DNA of 48,747 nucleotides from Ruminococcus sp. (GTDB taxonomy: Bacteria; Bacillota; Clostridia; Oscillospirales; Ruminococcaceae), in contig JAFUAO010000006.1 in assembly GCA_017460665.1 (NCBI GenBank), positions 1 through 48,747 on the forward strand. Direction: 5' to 3'. Made by a program: the position numbers and the translations under genes. How positions within the stretch are numbered: position 1 is the stretch's first letter; each line of letters starts with the position of its first letter. This document shows positions 12,001-17,437 of this stretch, piece after piece. The notes beneath the pieces were generated by a model that was not told where the DNA came from, searched no databases, and saw nothing but the letters and a program-made list of their open reading frames with translations.

Positions 12001-13680
12001 AGTTACGGGAGAGCCGTTCTTCGTTGCTGTGATAGAGAGAATCTCGCTGGAATTTATGGTAGCAACGCCTCCGCCGAGGATATCCTCAAGGTGAACGTTC
12101 TCCAGCTTGAGAGTTCCTGTGTTGGAAACTACGATACGGTAATTTACGTCCTTGTCAACTCCGCTGTATACCTGTGCGGTATCGGCGGTCTTGGAGACGG
12201 ACATATCCGTCTTGGTCTCCTTGATCGGAACATAGGCCGTTGAGGAGACGTTCTCGGAATTCTTTGCTGTGTTGGAGCCGTTGCCGGCGGCTGCGTCGTC
12301 CTTTACCTTGCAGACAACGTTGACATCGATCGTCTGACCGGGTGCGAAGGAGTCCACATTGATCGTGTCTCCTGAGAAGGTCACGTCAGCGGTGCTGCCG
12401 TTGTCGGAGAAGGAAACGAACTCCAGACCGTCGCCGGCAGTATCGGTAATGGTGAAGTTGGCCAGAGCCTTACCGCCGTTGTTGGTATTCTTGATGTTGA
12501 AGGTCACGGTGTCGCCGGCCATTGCGAAGGACTTGCCGGTGTCCACACTGACAAAGGTCTTCGTAAGGTCGGTAACGTCAGCCTTGGACTCCTTTATCGG
12601 GATCGTTGCAGGCTTCACGCCCAGATCCTTGGGAGTATCGCTGTTGTAGCCGTAGGCCTTGACGTCGAGGGTATTTTTCAGGTCTCCGCCCTTGAAGGAG
12701 TCGCCTACCTCTATGCAGCTCAGTGCAAGAGAAGCATCAGCAGAGAAGGGATCCATTTCCGCATAAGGAACTCCGTCGGAAACGTTGGTGTTATCGGCCG
12801 ACCACTTGACTACAGCCTTATTGCTGCCGTCCAGAGTGACGCTGTCGATAGTTACACCGCTGATAGACAAGGCTGCCTTTACCTCGTCTGCGCTCTTGAA
12901 GGTCAGTCCGGCCGGGAGCTCGATCGTGTCGATGAACTCCAGCCTGTCTGCCCAGAGGACGCCTGTCTCGGAGGACGGGCCTGTGGGCGTGGCCGACAGC
13001 TTGAACTCTGCCTTGCCGGTCGCAAAGTCCTTAGACTCCAGCGAAGAGGTGGTGGCAGACTTGTCGTCGGACCAGTTGAGAGCGGACTCAGCCGTGATGC
13101 TGCCGGTAGTGGACTGTCTCCAAATGTCGTTGGTGACCAGCTTCACAGTGGCCGTTGTGCCGTTCTCGGTTATACCGTTTGCGAACATACCGCTGAGCTG
13201 GATAGTCTGAGTTGCGCCGTTTTTAACGGAGAACTCCACATACCGCTTGCCCGTAGCGGCATCGTAGTGCAGCGTATAGCCGTTGTACTTAGCGCCGTTC
13301 GTGAAGCCGTTGCCACGGAAATTCGTCAGCAGGATAGAGTCCGGGACCTCCAGCATATAGCTGGTGGAGCCGTTCATGATAGCGTTGTTCCCGCTGATGG
13401 TGATGACCATCTTGAAGGCCTCGCCGGACTCGACACTTGTGATGTTCGAGCCGGAGGAGTCCTTGAACTTGACCGTGGCGTTGGTCAGAACATTAGGTGC
13501 GCCCCAGCCCGGACCGATCCCAGGCATACCGAAGCCCGGCATGGCGAAGCCTAAGGGAGCGCTGTCGGCCTTCAGCGGTACTGAAAAGAACGCTGAGGGT
13601 ACGCTCATGATGACCATTGCCAAAGCAAGCAGGATACTCAGCGCCCTTTTTCTGACGGTTGCTGCTTTACTTTTATGCAT
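1..13680 (-). CDS. Giant multidomain surface adhesin (SpaA/Cna_B and DUF11 modules, Thr stalk), C-terminus off window
   Basis: One frame runs without a stop from the ATG at 13680 (AAGGGGG ribosome site 7 bases upstream) to the left edge, giving at least 4560 residues. Residues 1-40 are a long signal peptide (KSKAATVRKRALSILLALAM..., Ala-rich end), followed by a Gly/Pro/Met-rich bit. Residues about 350-1900 hold DUF11-like beta modules (for example VPQDIVYTINITNSGDATAK near residue 634). Residues about 1990-2650 hold four modules of the type KTFRIGVFEIPEE, AEFTFGVFRAATY, resembling pilin isopeptide domains. Residues about 2680-4025 hold about ten SpaA/Cna_B-like modules, each ending in a loop such as LPEGTYTLTE or LTDGVYKLTETTAPDGY, whose Glu is the usual isopeptide catalyst. 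A Thr-heptad stalk follows, then another SpaA module (YTLHEEAAPSGFVVTTDITF) at the edge. This architecture is typical of sortase-anchored adhesins or pilus-like stalks. The LPXTG anchor is expected outside the window and not seen. The ligand is unknown. Confidence 0.9.
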   Translation of the reverse strand, partial: MHKSKAATVRKRALSILLALAMVIMSVPSAFFSVPLKADSAPLGFAMPGFGMPGIGPGWGAPNVLTNATVKFKDSSGSNITSVESGEAFKMVITISGNNAIMNGSTSYMLEVPDSILLTNFRGNGFTNGAKYNGYTLHYDAATGKRYVEFSVKNGATQTIQLSGMFANGITENGTTATVKLVTNDIWRQSTTGSITAESALNWSDDKSATTSSLESKDFATGKAEFKLSATPTGPSSETGVLWADRLEFIDTIELPAGLTFKSADEVKAALSISGVTIDSVTLDGSNKAVVKWSADNTNVSDGVPYAEMDPFSADASLALSCIEVGDSFKGGDLKNTLDVKAYGYNSDTPKDLGVKPATIPIKESKADVTDLTKTFVSVDTGKSFAMAGDTVTFNIKNTNNGGKALANFTITDTAGDGLEFVSFSDNGSTADVTFSGDTINVDSFAPGQTIDVNVVCKVKDDAAAGNGSNTAKNSENVSSTAYVPIKETKTDMSVSKTADTAQVYSGVDKDVNYRIVVSNTGTLKLENVHLEDILGGGVATINSSEILSITATKNGSPVTISGDDLFSGGVSLGDLEPEDSVTVDVKIRINAEGAEGEYFHNSATANSGSLARNDGVDIKVHVGEPKISASKSAAVLSKDADNNSVSNPFYQNGGVPQDIVYTINITNSGDATAKNVAVEDTDLASIIAKLGTPSSITLENGGQTQDLTGTSWTIGQIAAGTTAKIQVKFSGISDDLSDGDLNNNAKVDGTDTGVTVPIKPAEAIIGIQKYAQYGSYSEADYNADPTEWFRIKVTNNGTLDSEALTVLDEIASSDWFTPTYYYIRQAEGTYSGTDPWTDQIPWPSDGRINIGVVPKGTYVDIAVHGYINEGTTGEHTNTASVGDKQYSVTISETKFEPGGFAKTATITDGSGTASKFMDVSGGTATYDLTYSGRNYVESGSGSRLRYDITFTDYLPMINDTEGNALCTVEKVEIITDGGEPVELTNKQYTLIDNTLTYTCRQEVENSAVLRITYKVSDLHDAEGGAPTELKNTGRMNIAGKTVDSEVTSSVVDKNAMKVDKFAKVDGPLTSVPDKLEAGLIDEEPGVVMAGNKITNYITVTNNSKKDWTTLNLYDVLSGTTRGDGPGCYVNWKTLEMTVVDITGNSIVSIGDKYSSTTDDRGKAIGNGTSETANKYNVDYKVNTNAENDHMIKNADISLTLTSSDDVIVSKGGSITFAYVFEISSEPFFSQQNQRAFEDGKNSVYTSYSGPIDDIKEKPEENPFQDTVEYEGKGPSLIKAFVGENEGSAPQTIVKPIEGTAVKEQIDEYNTVEVAFQKKLIDSENLEEALKTSANERKTYRYALSLYDAVKGNAHANMEFDGDIYTYRIDDAIPEGMELVPGSIEAYYGATIMNSTSLTQFGESYLNMEPISADNIEIIYGSNGKVSYVVKNTDLIDNGTSANNSIIIFYELRLSDSKVAEIENAKNNGQVVLLDLNNVAQAKVIKNYGSAAEAVFSTTNEATADLILQEETIAPGVEKQGESVSDVIMPDNYWGNGAKWTIRISNNNDDEYDIINMEGFTVKDKIPSGSRFYGLAYDEKVDLPESAGGSFPEEYAGCMKASWTSSNGGSGTVDAFFYDEDGNKGEAVTTPDGTGGKTVGFRFEKTDLTLAPGDYVDITFYTSSAEYDEELNSWITPVGAVTNHVDVTFDDGFSNKTVKEGTYEGNKTVWAEATEQIGGINTLSYKTITYPTPEKISDYEKDGEEYLNNGYGDEIKHVSDDRFDEADTQEYGRVVEGLQGDVIHYTLNVKNGAKSVNKGGGALPKVTRPDGTEVPANSMENITIIDRLPYVGDKGIITYERGSAFPVELVPGTFTVKIRSGSAEETVDPSDYTITYTSGDANLDEYSGDWSGENDQMIWDTDYDTTKTTFRIVFSEDLILTPEDYITVEFDGKVSPFTDVTATSTADALANDKVAWNSFAYSYKTHDAKTGLSWNDTVVSEPAMVGVWVKESEAKITVNKTYKTNSTEENTFWFALFTKNGDEFELFGTPKSLTMTGSEEGNTETLEFKNLVPTDTLYVFETDKEGNILKSTPEQKITYNGTEFVSEDTDVENYIETFSGTFSGGTSDSEYIVYDNGTLTLSGKAAANGNKIDLAYSNGSANITITQGSNVETFSLNPWAWPTPITTASYVSVSDSDIVITGLNPDFTVNVVSGAADLTTDISNELIVGTIRLEKTLIPAYNGTKDTFYFGAFLCDSEGNLLKDGSSYRRAGDIQSVTIQGKTAGSPVTGETLTFNNLPIAEDGSYYVILETNAKGVIAPEALVGDKAVTDYIYDAESGKQYDAQASSAIGLTKDDHEAQAFITNEELKIFTLEVAKSYDGTDSADKTFRIGVFEIPEENAILRKADPTEEELESLDNIDRTDLSSFALYDSLTAVIKDGETASFDIPQDGAYYVFEIDDTMSPIAHGTKIENYTVLYTDGAQIIQPDDSDEYIASYMPISLSSDNTKETVSITNTTKTIQPELTVTKYLGIDGYSSASGQAEFTFGVFRAATYTAEEAAEYNAGKPESEQVKAGSPKFDDNGDLVLEAVQVQTDDGNGNVSSADTSFTAAVDAADGQTTSASVKVLLPEIGFSDLAPITYYVYELDENGQPVGSGETIDTQITGADGAKAIVNYDSEGGIVFSQTNTSDSAAVLNSVSNETQVGFLKWNEAGDQLEGAILELKNASGFGSAEFPDSVKLAGETIQSTGDDPQTFTVAENSAAWITDGSPFIVTNLPDGTYTLRELYAPGDYAKAPAKTFTISGGYIDTEESASDDLYSFTANSVSVTNKTAPASTLTVSKVGINGETEVNGATITITGTFSAADVSNVSVSGAPEVEITDGQITWTSNGTDVTIQGLPEGTYTLTETADDKITDGDGNVYTVIETALTFDIAADGTVSVSGENTGTIVNDTSSEGYLVEEDKITVCDAVRQDELTISKVGINGETEVNGATITITGTFSAEDVSDVSVSGAPEVEITDGKITWTSNGTDVTIKGLPEGTYTLTETADGKITDGDGNVYTVIETALTFDIAADGTVSVSGENTGTIVDDTSSEGYLVEEDKITVCDAVREDTVIISKQDAYGSEIDGAELIIFRYEDDSYAAKEELTAADITGVKITRGDDTLTAQIKDGGLTFARTEAGKSTLIKGLEDGFYELHEETAPENYAVATDIRFEIRDGEIYLISADSTGVSTKLDDRTIVMTDEKQGSIGITKKDAANGFDLEGAELKVEKVGTVSKDTGDSYSMTFADEGDEELIDQWTTDGSRHSIALTDGVYKLTETTAPDGYQIAESIYFVVYDGLMIYSSTDKPEKGITAEDYGNMVEMEDKPTRAKISKHEIGKSEELPGAKLTISAPSDADLSQVYSYNTDITVDNDAKTITFTSGEDAAEIFGLPEGEYTLTEDTAPLGYKVNSSAVAFTIGADSYDTATEAAMINELLTANISKRFITGQDELSGALLTIRALDGQNLKGVVGYYIVTGQAEEGEVTTTATAAREFSATVTSVGPALNPDGSRKTTDVGDAPTEEYITEITFQSGNAETILSRLQPGQYELIENTEPAGYDKLDGSIKFTVNKDGSITIDSAPEGHGEADGSTVIMRDDATISISKMDITGQSELSGAKLTLTGKDSKGGDIVFDLTTVSLGDGAELLTAENGTELEWKSGLSATTIKNLPDGTYTLHESADTGSGQLVELTDASGAKAEYTVIESDLTFTVKNGIIVGDYDERNDQADNTDGSYYAVEDSNKIFACDSMFTRSLQISKQLATEGGAVNVAGAELTLTNDLLTTANWEHIIAANGTKLTAVYDESDSEKIIGVKYTSTEEGDTIVGLPDGDYSLKETASPDGLLKISSKFDFNITGGKISATASITEGNAKIEAQEGTTRIVVLDDISKITITKTFDSTDESSPSATLELTMISADKTTEKPDSFTGDAFWTDEPISWTTEEENPKVLTGLLDGRYVLSETEVPVGYAKADDITFVVKDGKAYLETTVDETRSLAEDPFDPEMVNVTTTSTTTTTTTTTTETTTTTTETTTTTTATTTTTTATTTTTTVTTTTTTETTTTTTTTVTTTTTTATTTTTTATTTTTTATTTTTTATTTTTTATTTTTTATTTTTTATTTTTTATTTTTTATTTTTTVTTTTTTATTTTTTATTTTTTVTTTTTTATTTTTTATTTTTTATTTTTTATTTTTTATTTTTTVTTTTTTATTTTTTATTTTTTATTTTTTATTTTTTATTTTTTATTTTTTATTTTTTATTTTTTVTTTTTTATTTTTTATTTTTTATTTTTTATTTTTTATTTTTTTVTTTTTTATTTTTTATTTTTTATTTTTTATTATTTATTTTTTATTTTTTATTTTTATTTTTTATTTTTTATTTTTTVTTTVTTLSPAEVTTTTTTVLTGLIIDDATTTTTVTTTETTTTTTVTTTATTTATTTIVTTIAVDVKISKADVFGDEVKGAQLKLTGVDSNGDAIEFHVDFELGTDAKLQSGAGTELIWTSGSTSTLIKGLTDGTYTLHEEAAPSGFVVTTDITFTIENGVLT
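300..1606 (-). repeat. 21-bp-period repeat encoding Thr6-Ala/Val/Glu heptads
   Basis: About 1.3 kb inside the adhesin gene is made almost only of ACA/ACT/ACC/ACG Thr codons, with every seventh codon usually GCC (Ala), sometimes GTA (Val) and, toward the SpaA side, GAG (Glu). It would form a rigid, extended stalk of about 435 residues, probably O-glycosylated by analogy with Thr-rich linkers of ruminococcal cell-surface proteins. Codons are mixed, so the units are not exact copies, but the 21-base period is visible throughout. Confidence 0.92.
4414..5241 (-). repeat. Tandem duplication of a 414-bp (138-residue) SpaA module
   Basis: Copy one is 4414-4827 and copy two 4828-5241. They differ at only about twenty positions by eye, mostly third codon positions. 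Each encodes a module starting LTISKVGINGETEVNGATIT and carrying the LPEGTYTLTETAD loop. The other SpaA modules of the protein are far more diverged, so this is a recent internal duplication and a likely site of copy-number change by recombination. Confidence 0.9.
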
Positions 13681-13958
13681 AGCATTTCCCCCTTTTCATT
13701 ATAATTTAACAGCCGGCTTTACTGGTTATTGATTTTTTACCAAAAGTCGACTGTTAGTTTAGCGTAATACTATAGCAATTATATAATTATTATATAATAT
13801 TTCTGAATGAAAGTCAATCAAAAAGCGAAATTGTGAAAAATAAAATTAAATTTTGTAACAGTCTACAAAGACCAAAGAGAAACTTTGTAGGAGATCACAG
13901 AAAAAAGTTACTCCCTGTAAATTCAGCAGGAAATTCTACAGCCGCCCATTTTTGGGCA

Positions 13959-13982
13959 GAAAAAAGCTCCGCAGGGCGGAGC
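13959..13982 (-). terminator. Rho-independent terminator after the CPBP gene
   Basis: Read on the minus strand, a GCTCCGC/GCGGAGC stem (13966-13972 with 13976-13982) with a 3-base loop is followed by a run of T. It lies about 35 bases after the CPBP stop and closes the four-gene operon that starts at 17119. Confidence 0.85.
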
Positions 13983-13994
13983 GATAGGCAAAGC

Positions 13995-14016
13995 GTATAC
14001 TATTATAATAGTATAC
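13995..14016. repeat. 22-bp perfect AT-rich palindrome
   Basis: The two 11-base halves (GTATACTATTA and its complement) are perfectly complementary with no spacer. It directly follows the CPBP stop codon. A near-copy with one extra base lies at about 36537-36557 upstream of dnaA, and half of it lies at 17140-17150 in the lipoprotein promoter. Confidence 0.8.
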
Positions 14017-14017
14017 C

Positions 14018-14677
14018 TCATTTGAGGCACACGATGAGCAGGTCCCACCAGAAGTGGAGCAGGGCCGGAACGACGATATTTCGGCTTTTCACGAAGCTGA
14101 AGCTGAACACGAAGCTCAGCAGAACGATCGACATGAAGCCTCCGCTGAGGATATTCCCGGCGAAGCTGCCGTGCTGGATCCACGAGGGGAAGTGTATGGC
14201 CAAAAACAGCAGGCTGTTCACGAGGAAGCACTGCCACATTTTATCCTCTCTGTATACAGCGTTCAGCAGCCACCCCCGGAACACGATCTCCTCATTGAAG
14301 CCAACAAAGAGGTAGACCAAAATGAGCAGCGGCGAGAAGTCCTCCGCAAGGGCGATCTTGCCGCTCTGGCGGTACTTGATGATCAGCAGATAGACGGTGA
14401 AAACGAGGAATATAGCCAAAAACAGCGGCCAGCCATGCCTCGGGACGAAGAGTTCCTTCTGGACAAAGAGCCTGTCGTTGTACCGCCTGATCAGCAGCAG
14501 CGCCGGTACTGCCCAGATGAGGGTCTTGCAGATCCCGTCCTGGCTCAGTCCGGATACCGACGTACTAAAGGCGGCCTCCAGCCTCCCGGAGACCAAAAAT
14601 GTCTCAAGGGTCCAGGCTAGAAAGAACAGTAAAATATACAGTATGTAAACTTTTGCATTGCGTTTTTCTTTTAACAT
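14018..14677 (-). CDS. CPBP family intramembrane glutamic endopeptidase
   Basis: This 219-residue multi-pass membrane protein is of the CAAX-protease/bacteriocin-processing family. The diagnostic motif is FNEEIVFRG, with the catalytic Glu pair at 129-130 and Arg134. His162 (AIHFPSW) and the late His208/Asp212 (LLHFWWDLL) match the other conserved family blocks. Hydrophobic segments lie near residues 10-28, 52-63, 85-100, 115-127, 150-165 and 182-200. In Gram-positive bacteria such proteins process or confer immunity to peptides, or act in membrane-protein proteolysis; the substrate here is unknown. It is the last gene of the operon, 9 bases after the DUF2461 gene, and is followed by a terminator. 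Confidence 0.88.
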   Translation of the reverse strand: MLKEKRNAKVYILYILLFFLAWTLETFLVSGRLEAAFSTSVSGLSQDGICKTLIWAVPALLLIRRYNDRLFVQKELFVPRHGWPLFLAIFLVFTVYLLIIKYRQSGKIALAEDFSPLLILVYLFVGFNEEIVFRGWLLNAVYREDKMWQCFLVNSLLFLAIHFPSWIQHGSFAGNILSGGFMSIVLLSFVFSFSFVKSRNIVVPALLHFWWDLLIVCLK

Positions 14678-14686
14678 AAGCTCACC

Positions 14687-15424
14687 TCACCACATGAAAT
14701 CCTGGGTCGGCGCCTTGACCATTTCGGGGCCGGGCTGGTCGGGAACGTCCTCCCGGATCAGCGCCTTGGACAGCTCCTCGATCTGGACGAGCTCGTGGAA
14801 AAAGTCGTTCAGCGGCACCAGCGCCTGGAACAGCTCGGCGGTGTGTTCGGCTATTTTTCGGGAAAAAAGCTCCTTCGGATCCTCAACTCTCAGGTAGGCG
14901 GACAGCCCCTTTTTCAGGAAGAACTCTTCCGCCTCCGGCACCGTGCAAGGCTTCCGGCGCTTGTACTCCTCGCCGCCGATCCGGACCCCGTGGCCGGACT
15001 TTAGCTCTCCGATCATGCGGAGGAATGGCTGCGGATCCTCAGTCAGGCGGCTGCGGAAGCGCTCCATGATCACGGCGTCGGGCTTGGCGATGCGAAATCC
15101 GAACTCGGCGCCCTCCGGCGAAAGCTCGAAGTAGAGGGTGGGTGTCTTGCTCCACCACATCGCATTATACCGAACGTATATCCACATCACGTCCCGGTAG
15201 TGCAGGTACGGCGGGAAATTTGCGTCCCGGTAGATCCGCCCCACCTTGTACATCATGTCCTCGGTCTCGGCGAAGGGTGCGTACAGCTCCTCGCCCAGTT
15301 CCTTAAGCGGTTCGTATATACTCTTAGTATATATTTCCTTGTGGGCCTCGAACCACTCTTTGTTGTTATTCAGCCTGATTCCCATCAGGAAGTCCAATGC
15401 CTCCTGGGAAAATCCGTTGAACAT
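14687..15424 (-). CDS. DUF2461 domain-containing protein
   Basis: This 245-residue soluble protein begins MFNGFSQEALDFLMGIRLNN and continues NKEWFEAHKEIY, the characteristic N-terminal block of the DUF2461 (TIGR02453) family. The middle part (YRDANFPPYLHY..., then a GFRI/RF segment) also fits. Length is close to the family norm. No biochemical function is established for the family and none is claimed here. It lies between the anchored protein upstream and the CPBP protease downstream in the same operon. The ribosome site before the ATG is weak, so translation may depend on coupling to the upstream gene. Confidence 0.87.
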   Translation of the reverse strand: MFNGFSQEALDFLMGIRLNNNKEWFEAHKEIYTKSIYEPLKELGEELYAPFAETEDMMYKVGRIYRDANFPPYLHYRDVMWIYVRYNAMWWSKTPTLYFELSPEGAEFGFRIAKPDAVIMERFRSRLTEDPQPFLRMIGELKSGHGVRIGGEEYKRRKPCTVPEAEEFFLKKGLSAYLRVEDPKELFSRKIAEHTAELFQALVPLNDFFHELVQIEELSKALIREDVPDQPGPEMVKAPTQDFMW

Positions 15425-15448
15425 CGCTCATCACTCTTTTCTCTATTT

Positions 15449-16141
15449 TTAGGTAAATCTCTCGGAATTGCACCAGCTTTTGACGTACTTGTCAAAGGTC
15501 TCCGGGTCACTGTATTTGGTCGACAGATCAATGAAAGGGTGCTCCTCCCAGCCTGATCGGGTGTAATAAGAAATATACGTTCCGTAGAATTCCGGGTCGA
15601 TCGATCTGAACTTTTCCCCGGTAATATCCCTGCCGATCAGGTAGGCGTTGTAGCTGCCGTAGCACTCCGACAGCACCTCAAAAAGGTTGTCGCCGGTGAA
15701 TTTTGTCCTTACGAGGCAGTCGAAAAAGCCGCTGTAGTCGGTGCTGTAGATGTCGGAAAAGCACTTCAGCTCAGCGTCAATTATACCTGGAGTTGATTTT
15801 TGTAGCTCCGCAAGAAATGCCGCCTGGATCTCCTCATGCTGGTAGCTGTCTCGGGGATCAGATCCATCCTCACCGATCCAGACCAGGAAATCTCGCCCAT
15901 TATAGCACAATTCTGCTATGACCTTTCCGTTATACTGCCGGTTGAAAGCACCGCTGCGGCTATCGATCACTGTGCTCTTTATCTGAGGCGTGAAGCCGTA
16001 TTTTTCCTCGATATACTGCGAGATCTGCGGCTTTATATCCTCTTCGCTCTGTTTCTGTTTCTTATCTCGGACCTGTTCCTTATACAACAGTATCCCCCAT
16101 AGTCCTGCGATAAGCAGCAGCAACAAAAATAGTCGTTTCAT
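15449..16141 (-). CDS. Membrane-anchored exported protein, paralogue of the neighbouring lipoprotein
   Basis: This 230-residue protein starts with a basic-hydrophobic anchor (MKRLFLLLLLIAGLWGILLY) without a lipobox Cys, so it is probably held by an uncleaved signal anchor. The exported part shares a clear pattern with the next gene: YIEEKYGFTP, then a VTDS/VIDS block, an IAEL...NGRDFLVW strand, a GSD...YQHEEIQAA block and a DYSGFF block. No known domain is recognised. A GAGGA ribosome site precedes the ATG, which lies 9 bases after the stop of the paralogue. A tandem duplication followed by divergence, with loss of the lipid anchor, is the simplest history. Confidence 0.8.
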   Translation of the reverse strand: MKRLFLLLLLIAGLWGILLYKEQVRDKKQKQSEEDIKPQISQYIEEKYGFTPQIKSTVIDSRSGAFNRQYNGKVIAELCYNGRDFLVWIGEDGSDPRDSYQHEEIQAAFLAELQKSTPGIIDAELKCFSDIYSTDYSGFFDCLVRTKFTGDNLFEVLSECYGSYNAYLIGRDITGEKFRSIDPEFYGTYISYYTRSGWEEHPFIDLSTKYSDPETFDKYVKSWCNSERFT

Positions 16142-16150
16142 GACATTTCC

Positions 16151-17119
16151 TCACTGTATAAAAACTAACGTGTGCTTGCCCTCGTAGAAGATCTTGTCCG
16201 CCTGTAGGTACTCGCCCTCAAGGTGGGTGCGGAACTGCTCGCTGTTGTCATAAAGCCGCATAGTATCGCAGTTTAGCGGCAAAAACAGCGCTGCACAGCC
16301 GCCATCCGGCACCGTGAACGTGTAGTGCCTGTCGTCTGTCTTCTCGACGTGAAGATCCGCCGGCGCTCCGGTACTGTCGCAGGCGACATAGGTCAGGCCC
16401 CCGAACTCGGTCAGCTCGTACTTTTCGTGCAAGCCGCCTGACGCACGAAATTCCTCGATATATAGGCTTTCTTTGAGCCTTTCTCCGGTCTCTCCATTGG
16501 CAGACCAATTGACCTGTTCACCCTTTTCGTCAAGAGCTTCGTCGCTTCGATAGGAGATGATCTGATTATCTTTCTCTGGATCTGTCAATTGGTCAAACCA
16601 GTCAAAATCTCCCGAAAGATCGGCGTTTACGGCATAAACGGCAACTGTACTGTCCTCCAGCACAGTACTCAGATCTTGGCCGTCATAATACTCATTGTAT
16701 AGAATTCTGCCCTGCCCAGTGTAGTCCACCGATCTCATTGCAGAATACTTCGAGATCTCCACCTTTCGAGCCTCAGGGAGGCGGCTCTTCACCTCGTTTT
16801 CAAGGGCAGCCTGGATCTCCTCCTGCTGGTAGTCGTCCATGGCGTCAGAGCCGTCAAATGCCGAATATACGATGAATTCCCGGCCTTCGTGTGTCATCTC
16901 TGCGATAATGTGGTCGCTGTAATAAGTGCCCCACATACTCTCGTGACTATCGGTCACAAGGCGCCTCAGCTCCGGCGTGAAGCCATATTTCTCCTCAACG
17001 TATTTTATCACGTTGTCCTGGGCAATGGCCTCGCCCTCAAGACGGCTGGCCTTCTGCTCTTTGTTCTCACAGGAGCAAAGCATGAGCAGCGCCGCCGCTG
17101 CGATGATCAGCCTTTTCAT
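16151..17119 (-). CDS. Lipoprotein of unknown function (YVEEKYGFTP family)
   Basis: This 322-residue protein has a type II signal peptide: MKRLIIAAAALLMLCSC with the lipidated Cys probably at 17. Residues 38-170 are homologous to the paralogue downstream (YVEEKYGFTP, IAEMTHEGREFIVY, GSDAMDDYQQEEIQAA, VDYTGQG). Residues 200-322 are an extra region with beta-rich character (TYVACDSTGAPADLHVEKTD) not found in the paralogue. It is the first gene of a four-gene operon, behind a good promoter (17145-17173) and a GGAGG ribosome site. It is probably a surface-exposed lipoprotein; the function is not recognisable. Confidence 0.82.
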   Translation of the reverse strand: MKRLIIAAAALLMLCSCENKEQKASRLEGEAIAQDNVIKYVEEKYGFTPELRRLVTDSHESMWGTYYSDHIIAEMTHEGREFIVYSAFDGSDAMDDYQQEEIQAALENEVKSRLPEARKVEISKYSAMRSVDYTGQGRILYNEYYDGQDLSTVLEDSTVAVYAVNADLSGDFDWFDQLTDPEKDNQIISYRSDEALDEKGEQVNWSANGETGERLKESLYIEEFRASGGLHEKYELTEFGGLTYVACDSTGAPADLHVEKTDDRHYTFTVPDGGCAALFLPLNCDTMRLYDNSEQFRTHLEGEYLQADKIFYEGKHTLVFIQ

Positions 17120-17144
17120 CTCATCGCCTCCTTCGTTTTATACT

Positions 17145-17173
17145 ATTATAGCACGATCCGGGCGGAGTTTCAA
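17145..17173 (-). promoter_or_regulatory. Promoter of the lipoprotein-DUF2461-CPBP operon
   Basis: On the minus strand, TTGAAA (17168-17173) and TATAAT (17145-17150) are separated by exactly 17 bases, about 25 bases upstream of the start codon of the first gene. Confidence 0.8.
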
Positions 17174-17207
17174 TAGGGGCAAATTATGGAGCAATATAGT
17201 GCTAATT

Positions 17208-17400
17208 CTTTCCACAAATCAGATCCTGCACTTTCAACATAGTGTTGAAAGAGATGTTAAATTCTTCTCGGAAGCTGTTGAAAACCCTGTGGAAAGGGTT
17301 GAAAACAACGTAATATACAGTATTTTACAGGGTGTATAAGTTGAAAAGCCTGTGGATAAATGGGGAAAATGTGTAAACAATAAAAAAGTATTGTGGAAAA
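17208..17400. promoter_or_regulatory. Cluster of DnaA boxes between divergent lipoprotein genes
   Basis: Within 193 bases I find a consensus box TTATCCACA (minus, 17351-17359), TTTTCCACA (minus, 17392-17400), CTTTCCACA (plus 17208-17216; minus 17288-17296), and the one-base variants TTTTCAACA (minus, 17276-17284) and CTTTCAACA as an inverted pair (17231-17239 and 17243-17251, 3-base gap). The region is noncoding and lies about 17 kb from the dnaA-dnaN origin. It could titrate DnaA, as DnaA-box clusters do in Bacillus, and/or regulate the two divergent genes. Confidence 0.7.
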
Positions 17401-17437
17401 GCACTCCGCAATAAATCTTTGAAAAGGACATGAAATT

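Larger units (their letters stand above)
13681..14017. other. AT-rich intergenic region between adhesin start and CPBP gene end
   Basis: This 337-base gap holds the adhesin leader and the CPBP terminator. No convincing -35/-10 pair is evident; a TATAAT lies just upstream of the adhesin ribosome site without a good -35. An 8-bp inverted repeat, CTACAAAG (13863-13870) and CTTTGTAG (13883-13890) with a 12-base spacer, could be an operator. Much of 13740-13860 is A/T runs. I see no gene here. Confidence 0.6.

Noticed and set aside
17208-17400. Main replication origin at 17 kb
   Set aside because: No DnaA-trios or DUE evident, genes on its left keep the minus orientation as in the rest of the left arm, and the dnaA-dnaN gap has the full unwinding core.
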